Below, piece after piece: positions 6,642 to 10,648 of a DNA stretch of 10,648 nucleotides (positions are counted from its first letter, which is position 1; each line of letters opens with the position of its first letter). Position numbers and translations under genes: made by a program. A model generated the notes under the pieces. That model was not told the origin of the DNA. It ran no database searches and worked only from the letters and a program-made list of their open reading frames with translations. Location: NCBI GenBank assembly GCA_007128345.1, contig SKXS01000168.1, forward strand, positions 1-10,648. Reading direction: 5' to 3'. Source of the stretch: Spirochaetia bacterium (GTDB lineage Bacteria > Spirochaetota > Spirochaetia > PWKH01).

Positions 6642-7013
6642 TTATCGGATGGATTTTAGGACAACCAGGGTAATCAGCTTGGTAAGCAGCATGCCGCTCA
6701 GGACAAAGATAAGTGCTTTATCTGAATGAACAGAGAGGATATCAAGGATGATGAAGAAAATCAGCAGTCCAACCCCTGCAAGAAATGCGGTCCGGTCCGC
6801 CAGAACAAGATGGCTTTTTTCTCTCTCGTCCCTACCCCGTTCTTTGAAAAACAGGCCTGCAAACACTCCGAATAATACAATCAGCAGGACTGTGATCATC
6901 TGTTCCCAAAATGCAGGCATGAAAGATTCTAACGGGTCCAGGCAGGTTATGAGGAGTAGAAGCAGAATAATGGAAACGGCAATTTCAATATTCTCACGAA
7001 GTTTCGTCAACAT
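6642..7013 (-). CDS. Small four-helix membrane protein paired with XRE regulator
   Basis: A 123-residue protein with hydrophobic segments at about 10-26, 35-56, 76-93 and 101-120. A charged cytosolic-looking loop, FKERGRDEREKSHLVLADR (56-74), joins helices 2 and 3. Conserved unnamed membrane proteins with a 'DERE..H...A.R.A' loop are recalled from many bacteria, and DUF2178-type proteins beside small XRE regulators look similar; the exact family is not certain. ATG 7013 is preferred: GAGGAGG lies 9 nt upstream, whereas the in-frame TTG at 7031 overlaps that site. The first 20 bases overlap the end of the XRE gene, so the two are co-expressed. Its stop lies just upstream of the DUF3179 promoter. 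No function can be named; a membrane sensor or partner for the regulator is a guess. Confidence 0.75.
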   Translation of the reverse strand: MLTKLRENIEIAVSIILLLLLITCLDPLESFMPAFWEQMITVLLIVLFGVFAGLFFKERGRDEREKSHLVLADRTAFLAGVGLLIFFIILDILSVHSDKALIFVLSGMLLTKLITLVVLKSIR

Positions 7014-7209
7014 AGTCAAAAACCTCCTCAACAGTTACCCCAAGAACCCGTGCAAGTTTAATGGCCAGCAGGACGGAGGGAGTGTAGTTCCCTTTTTCAA
7101 TCGCGATTATGGTCTGCCTGGTTACTCCCACCAATTGAGACAGTTCAGCCTGGGTAATATTGCGTGAACTACGCAGCGCACGAAGGTGTGCCACAATTTT
7201 CTCTGCCAT
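6994..7209 (-). CDS. XRE-family helix-turn-helix transcriptional regulator
   Basis: A 71-residue, single-domain DNA-binding protein of the small Cro/C1 type. The recognition core ITQAELSQLVGVTRQTIIAI (18-37) is followed by EKGNYTPSVLLAIKLARVLG, the standard five-helix XRE arrangement, and an acidic tail. Length and start fit the family well (MAEKIVAHLRALRSSRN). No Shine-Dalgarno precedes the ATG; a strong -10 TATTAT lies 7 nt upstream, so the transcript is probably leaderless. The gene overlaps the membrane protein gene by 20 bases. Its promoter does not contain the palindrome found in front of the DUF547 and DUF3179 operons, so there is no sequence support for it being the regulator of those operons, although its position invites that idea. 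Confidence 0.93.
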   Translation of the reverse strand: MAEKIVAHLRALRSSRNITQAELSQLVGVTRQTIIAIEKGNYTPSVLLAIKLARVLGVTVEEVFDYVDETS

Positions 7210-7216
7210 GTATCAA

Positions 7217-7244
7217 ATAATAGGTGTTTATAAAAAAAAGTCAA
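7217..7244 (-). promoter_or_regulatory. Promoter of the XRE/membrane protein operon (leaderless type)
   Basis: On the minus strand, TTGACT (7239-7244, 5/6 to -35) and TATTAT (7217-7222, 5/6 to -10) are spaced by 16 bp. Only 7 nt separate the -10 from the ATG at 7209, so transcription should begin at or next to the start codon. Confidence 0.68.
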
Positions 7245-7310
7245 ACCTTATCCATCTGGTCATCAGTCAAATATCTCTTGCTTTCAGGAATGGCATTCTC
7301 GTCGGCATTA

Positions 7311-7439
7311 TTATTCAAAAACCCATTGTGAAACGTAGTGAAAATCCTCATTCAAGAAGGGTTCAATGATTGATGAATCAAAATGTCTATAGGCAGCTGA
7401 CAGCTCTTCACTTTTTTGCCGTCCATGCAGCTTCCCCAT
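7311..7439 (-). pseudogene. Possible remnant of a small NTF2/SnoaL-like protein
   Basis: A short reading frame from ATG 7439 ends in two stops at 7313-7308. Its second half, AAYRHFDSSIIEPFLNEDFH followed by YVSQWVFE, has the look of a real protein: the 'aY..fd.s.i.p.L.ed..Y.SqwV' pattern seen at the start of small NTF2/SnoaL-like proteins. Those proteins are normally over 100 residues, whereas this one stops after 42. In a neighbouring frame the sequence continues open with ENAIPESKRYLTDDQMDKV up to the XRE promoter, which could be a frameshifted continuation. There is no good SD sequence. I read it as the decayed start of a gene. It could also be a small hypothetical protein, and the family resemblance is from memory only. 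Confidence 0.35.
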
Positions 7440-7502
7440 GTAGTGGCTCTCGATAATTGCTCCAATGATGTCTATGCGCACCCTTGTGGTATTGCAGGGC
7501 AG

Positions 7503-7526
7503 GTGTTACCATTAGATGGTACTCAC
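7503..7526. repeat. Hairpin-forming inverted repeat upstream of DUF1566 lipoprotein gene
   Basis: TACCAT (7507-7512) and ATGGTA (7516-7521) form a perfect 6-bp stem around TAG. GTG (7503-7505) and CAC (7524-7526) extend it across a small internal loop. It lies about 70 bp upstream of the lipoprotein start. It may be an operator or an RNA hairpin; there is no T-run, so it is not a typical terminator. Confidence 0.35.
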
Positions 7527-7593
7527 GTATACAGCACCTAGCAGAATCTTTAAACAATGCTTCCGTTTTTTGCCAATAACAGGGAGGATGTGT

Positions 7594-8205
7594 ATGAAAC
7601 TGTTGGTTCATTGTGGTATATCGGGTTCTCTTATCGTATGTGCTGTACTTCTCCTGTTCGGATGTGAAATGAATTTCCACTCAAGTTCTCACGGGTCATC
7701 CCCAAAAGTATACGAAGTGGGTGATGCAGGCCCCGCCGGAGGCATTATTTTCTATGATAAAGGTTTCTACAGCTACAATTGGAGATATCTAGAAGCGGCT
7801 CCACAGGGATGGTACACGGGCGGAGATGATCCTGGTTTTGAATGGGGATTATTACCTTTTCTTGTTGGAGAAACAGATACTGCGATAGGCACCGGAAAAG
7901 CTAATACAGAAAAAATTGTTTCCGAGTTAGTATCAGGTACGTATGCGGCTAAAGAGTGTTATGACCTGATATTAGGTCTAACGATAGAAGGATATAAGGA
8001 CTGGTTTCTGCCGTCCCGTGATGAATTGAACCTCTTGTATGAGAACCTGCATCAGCAGGAACTTGGAGGGTTATCGAATTGGCATTACTGGTCCTCGTCT
8101 GAGTTCAATGATGGCCAGGCGTGGTCCCAGCGTTTCATTGATGGGGAACAGTTCAGCTCCCGTAAAGACAACGAGTACCTGGTACGTCCGATACGGTCAT
8201 TGTAA
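7594..8205 (+). CDS. DUF1566 (Lcl-type) domain lipoprotein
   Basis: A 203-residue predicted lipoprotein. A hydrophobic leader ends in the lipobox L-F-G-C with Cys24, and Glu at the next position gives no inner-membrane retention signal. The mature protein carries the features of DUF1566/Lcl C-terminal domains: VGDAGPAGGIIFYDKG (42-57), Y-L-E-A-A-P-x-G-W, a Gly/Thr-rich stretch with IGTGKANT (98-105), DWFLPSRDELNLLY (136-149), HYWSSSEFNDGQAWSQRF (164-181) and LVRPIRS at the end. These domains are common in surface or secreted proteins of spirochaetes and other bacteria, with a lectin-like fold suggested but no known ligand here. ATG 7594 is chosen because AGGGAGG lies 6 nt upstream; ATG 7588 is too close to it. 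It is a single-gene unit, the only intact + strand gene, convergent with the GNAT fusion. Confidence 0.88.
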   Translation: MKLLVHCGISGSLIVCAVLLLFGCEMNFHSSSHGSSPKVYEVGDAGPAGGIIFYDKGFYSYNWRYLEAAPQGWYTGGDDPGFEWGLLPFLVGETDTAIGTGKANTEKIVSELVSGTYAAKECYDLILGLTIEGYKDWFLPSRDELNLLYENLHQQELGGLSNWHYWSSSEFNDGQAWSQRFIDGEQFSSRKDNEYLVRPIRSL

Positions 8206-8266
8206 TACCCATTGAGTATGTGCAAAGCACGATATCACCGTTAGGGAAGTCTTCTGTCTCACTAGT

Positions 8267-9337
8267 TTAGTGGAAATACAATAGGTACAGCACCCCTGCA
8301 GCCGATAGCGCCGTTACGGCATACAGTCGTTTGCTGTACTCCAGAATCCTCCCTGAGGAGAAAATGGAAAAGGGGAAAAAGGGCATCAGGTTGTCAAACA
8401 GTATCAGCGGGAAGAGCAGGAATCCAGATGCATGTGAAACCCCTCCAAGAAATCCGCCTGATGCAGAAAATAGAAACCGTAATGCCAATGCCGCTGCCAG
8501 GACAGCTGACGAACCAGCCGCACCTGAAATCCCAAGCACTCTTCGATATTCCTTGAGGCTCCACATATCTTCCCGGGGATAGGTTCCTCCAAGGGCAGGG
8601 AATAACCCTCCGAACAGCAGCGCGATCATCACGGACATGGCGGTGCCTGTTCCCCAGCAGCGGTATGAAACTGGAGTGCCTGAGAGCAGTTTCCATGCAA
8701 GGAGCATAGATGCCTGTCTTATGCCGAGAAACAATGTCGCTGAAGCAAGGGAAGCGGTCCAGGAAAGTCCGAAGAGCAATGCCATGATCAATGAGATGCT
8801 GAAGAGGGTGAATATCCATTGGCATATCTCTGGAACGCGGGTGCTGCGCATCTGCGTATGGTCTGTATGTGCATACCAGAGATAGTGTCCGATATCGAAA
8901 AAGTGGAGGGTATTCAGCAGCACCTTCGGAAGATGCAGGCCAAAAATTCTGATCTGGTCAATTGCCGAAAGTCTTGTAAACCCGATGCCTGCAAACCGAT
9001 TGCTCGACGGGGTATTGTATCCTTCCACAATAGCGCTGACTTCACTGCAGTCAATCTCCTGGAAATACTTCATTGCACGATCGAGAAGCTCTCCCGCAGC
9101 ACCTTTTCCCCGGGCTTTCGGAGAGGTGAATAACCAGCTCACGATGCCGATGCTCCTACTTTCTAAAAGCTTTACTGTGGAAAGGACGGTTCCTCCGATA
9201 ATCTCTTCTTGTTCGCAGGCAAGAAATACCTTACCCTTCACTGATAAAAAGAATCTCATTAACAGTGGGAAACAGCCGCGCATGAACTTGAGTACCTGCT
9301 TCCTCTCATCCGGCTTCATTTCACGAATGGATATCAT
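8267..9337 (-). CDS. GNAT acetyltransferase fused to a multi-pass, S2P-like (probably inactive) membrane domain
   Basis: A 356-residue protein. Residues 1-125 form a GNAT domain: beta strands ISIREM and KVFLACEQEEIIGG, acetyl-CoA loop R76-G-K-G-A-A81 after SWLFTSP, and a C-terminal NTPSSNRFAGIGF (108-120). From about 173 the protein is membranous. It has FLGIRQASMLLAWKLLSG (203-220), GGTYPREDMWS (250-260) and, near the end, LFDNLMPFFPF (313-323) and SSGRILEYSKR (327-337). The order (helix with 'xxASx', a P-R-E loop, then 'N-L-x-P-x-x-P...G-R-I-L') resembles M50 site-2-protease cores. However, HExxH is RQASM and the LDGG aspartate is absent, so proteolysis is unlikely. The S2P relationship is inference; GNAT is secure. 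The start was moved to ATG 9337: no SD, but a promoter with -10 9 nt upstream; the longer TTG start at 9355 overlaps that -10. Confidence 0.8.
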   Translation of the reverse strand: MISIREMKPDERKQVLKFMRGCFPLLMRFFLSVKGKVFLACEQEEIIGGTVLSTVKLLESRSIGIVSWLFTSPKARGKGAAGELLDRAMKYFQEIDCSEVSAIVEGYNTPSSNRFAGIGFTRLSAIDQIRIFGLHLPKVLLNTLHFFDIGHYLWYAHTDHTQMRSTRVPEICQWIFTLFSISLIMALLFGLSWTASLASATLFLGIRQASMLLAWKLLSGTPVSYRCWGTGTAMSVMIALLFGGLFPALGGTYPREDMWSLKEYRRVLGISGAAGSSAVLAAALALRFLFSASGGFLGGVSHASGFLLFPLILFDNLMPFFPFSIFSSGRILEYSKRLYAVTALSAAGVLYLLYFH

Positions 9338-9346
9338 GGCAGACAG

Positions 9347-9374
9347 AGTATGCAAAAGTATACAGCGATGTCAA
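9347..9374 (-). promoter_or_regulatory. Promoter of the GNAT fusion gene (near-leaderless)
   Basis: On the minus strand, a perfect TTGACA (9369-9374) is followed after 16 bp by CATACT (9347-9352, 4/6 to -10). The ATG at 9337 begins 9 nt after the -10, so the expected leader is 0-3 nt and no SD is present. Confidence 0.55.
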
Positions 9375-9486
9375 TATTATAGATTCATGATTTGTATGCT
9401 GCCATGAGGACATCAGCAACTGCACGATGTCATGTAAATACTGCTAATATGCGACTCCTTTCCAGCATACTAGGAATAGCGAGCCC

Positions 9487-10648
9487 TCAAAGAGAACGCT
9501 GGGGTTCATAAGAAACGCTTACTCCTCGTTCTATCAGGGTCTCGATAACCTTCATGGTCTGTGAGCCGGGAGTGAGATCTAGATAGTTTTCCTCCATTTG
9601 GATATGATCCCACGCACCAAGAGCTTCATTGTCTAGAAGCGATGTGATATCACTGACTTTGTTCCATTCGAAGTGCAGCCTATCTAGGTCAGTGAGGTTG
9701 ACCAGGGGTGTAATGTCAATCACTTCGTTCCAACCGAAAAACAACCCTTTCAGTCTGGTGAGATCAGCCAATGGTACGATGCTGCTGACTTTATTTTCTT
9801 CGAATACCAGTGTCTCGAGCCTCGTAAGATTGGCCAGGGGCTTGATGTTGTTGACTTCGTTCCCCGCAAAGTATAGCCACTCCAGCTTGGTGAGTTTGGC
9901 CAGAGGTGCAATATCACTGACTTCGTTCCATTCGAAGTACAGCCACTTCAGGTTGATGAGGTTTGCCAGAGGCGTGATGTCTCTCACTTCGTTCATCGAG
10001 AAGTACAGACCGCTCAGATTAGTAAGGTTGGCTAGAGGCGTGATGTCTCTCACTTTGTTCGATCCGAAATCCAGCACCTTCAGACTCCTAAGAGCAGCCA
10101 GAGGCGCAATATCATTGATTTCGTTTCCCCAGAAGGCCAGATCCCCCAGGCTCTTAAGACCATCTAGGGGCGTGATATCGCTGACTTCGTTCTCCGAAAA
10201 GTACAGCCCTTTCAGTTTGATGAGACCAGCCAGTGGTGCAATTTCGCTGACCTCGTTATTGTCGAATACCAAATACTTGAGATTTGTAAGGTTACCAAGG
10301 GGTGTGATATCGCTGACTTCGTTCCACTCGAAGTACAGCCACTCCAGCTTGGTGAGGTTTTCCAGAGGCGTGATATCTCTCACTTCGTTTCCCGCAAAGT
10401 ACAGCTCACTCAGGTTTGTAAGGTTGGCTAGAGGCGTAATGTCTCTCACTTCGTTCCATCCAAAGTACAGCCTCTCCAGGTTTGTGAGGTACTGTAGGCC
10501 TTCCAAAGACTGTACTCTTCTAGATGAAGCATCAAGTTCTGTCATCTCCTCCACATCGGACAAATATATATCGCCTTCGGGTTTGTCTATTTCATCTCGT
10601 ACGGCCTCTTCCAAATAGGGATCTTGGAATTCCACCTTATTTTGGGCA
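9487..10648 (-). CDS. Internalin-type leucine-rich-repeat protein (5' end beyond the right edge)
   Basis: At least 386 codons are in the window. The frame stays open to the last base, so an in-frame GTG at 10635 is not the true start; a signal peptide probably lies outside. Numbering from that GTG, residues 1-35 (FQDPYLEEAVRDEI..GDIYLSDVEEMTELDA) are the helical cap that precedes bacterial LRR arrays. Residues 49-334 are thirteen uninterrupted 22-residue repeats of the type 'NLTNLxxLYFxxNEVxDITPLA'. Residues 335-379 are the C-terminal cap (ALGAWDHIQMEENYLDLTPG, then RGVSVSYEPQ). Such proteins are surface or secreted binding proteins; a ligand cannot be named. Phe in place of the usual Leu after 'LY' and repeated Trp at the 'xW' position (GWNEV, EWNEV) give an aromatic-rich face. 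There is no membrane anchor or sorting signal at the C-terminus. It is separated from the GNAT gene by about 150 bp. Confidence 0.92.
   Translation of the reverse strand, partial: AQNKVEFQDPYLEEAVRDEIDKPEGDIYLSDVEEMTELDASSRRVQSLEGLQYLTNLERLYFGWNEVRDITPLANLTNLSELYFAGNEVRDITPLENLTKLEWLYFEWNEVSDITPLGNLTNLKYLVFDNNEVSEIAPLAGLIKLKGLYFSENEVSDITPLDGLKSLGDLAFWGNEINDIAPLAALRSLKVLDFGSNKVRDITPLANLTNLSGLYFSMNEVRDITPLANLINLKWLYFEWNEVSDIAPLAKLTKLEWLYFAGNEVNNIKPLANLTRLETLVFEENKVSSIVPLADLTRLKGLFFGWNEVIDITPLVNLTDLDRLHFEWNKVSDITSLLDNEALGAWDHIQMEENYLDLTPGSQTMKVIETLIERGVSVSYEPQRSL
9634..10491 (-). repeat. Thirteen tandem 66-bp repeats encoding LRR units
   Basis: The 858-bp array is exactly 13 x 66 bp, each unit encoding 22 residues. 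Units share long stretches at the DNA level around the codons for NEVRDITPLA. Units 1, 2 and 8 are especially alike, which indicates recent unit duplication or gene conversion and makes copy-number change likely. Confidence 0.9.

Noticed and set aside
7408..7680. A 90-codon minus-strand frame overlapping the lipoprotein start
   Set aside because: It runs antisense into the lipoprotein signal peptide, has no SD and gives a His/Trp-rich translation without protein-like pattern; the adjacent frame looks more like a real remnant.
8220..8272. Short hairpins (GTGC/GCAC; CACTA/TAGTG) between the convergent lipoprotein and GNAT genes as a bidirectional terminator
   Set aside because: Stems are only 4-5 bp and no T-tract follows on either strand, so there is too little to call a terminator.
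9409..9431. GACATC/GATGTC inverted repeat between the LRR and GNAT genes
   Set aside because: A 6-bp stem with an 11-nt loop and no T-run is expected by chance at this frequency.
9629..10618. A 329-codon open frame on the + strand across the LRR gene
   Set aside because: It is antisense to the LRR array. A 66-bp period is a multiple of three, so a stop-free antisense frame in one unit is copied into all units. It has no SD or recognisable domain.

Overview
The window comes from a Gram-negative-type bacterium of roughly balanced base composition. It carries two lipoproteins with clear lipoboxes, two Sec-exported proteins (DUF547 and DUF3179) and an internalin-type leucine-rich-repeat protein. 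The mix of a DUF1566 lipoprotein, a 22-residue LRR protein with an 'LDLTPGS' cap, and many tightly spaced genes resembles free-living spirochaetes. That assignment is an impression from gene content, not a proof. There is no rRNA, tRNA, transposase or CRISPR array.

Layout. 1-232 (-): start of a DUF4382-like lipoprotein running off the left edge. 241-617: no intact gene; it holds a 17-bp-period direct repeat and the 5' end of a broken Rossmann-fold gene with an in-frame TGA. 618-3221 (-): a three-gene operon, DUF547 exported protein -> SelD-N-terminal-type FAD oxidoreductase -> CDP-alcohol phosphatidyltransferase. 3301-6572 (-): a second three-gene operon, DUF3179 exported protein -> mercuric-reductase-like flavoprotein -> TVP38/TMEM64 membrane protein. 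6642-7209 (-): a small XRE regulator overlapping a four-helix membrane protein. 7210-7593: regulator promoter, a gene remnant and a hairpin. 7594-8205 (+): DUF1566 lipoprotein, the only intact + strand gene. 8267-9337 (-): GNAT acetyltransferase fused to a multi-pass domain that looks like a catalytically dead site-2-protease fold. 9487-10648 (-): LRR protein with thirteen 22-residue repeats, cut by the right edge.

The main observation is regulatory. Both three-gene operons begin with the same 26-bp imperfect palindrome (arms AAAATGT[A/C]AAG, 4-bp spacer). In each case it overlaps a consensus TTGACA -35 box in the same register. This argues that the six genes form one regulon under one unidentified dimeric regulator. 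Together they supply two exported proteins of unknown function, two distinct pyridine-nucleotide flavoproteins, a TVP38-type membrane protein and a phospholipid head-group transferase: a plausible but uncharacterised redox/lipid modification system.

Three genes (DUF547, XRE regulator, GNAT fusion) have a -10 box 6-9 nt from the start codon and no Shine-Dalgarno sequence, so they are probably translated from leaderless or nearly leaderless mRNAs. The other intact genes have good SD sequences. Several start codons were moved to downstream ATGs on the basis of SD spacing or promoter position.
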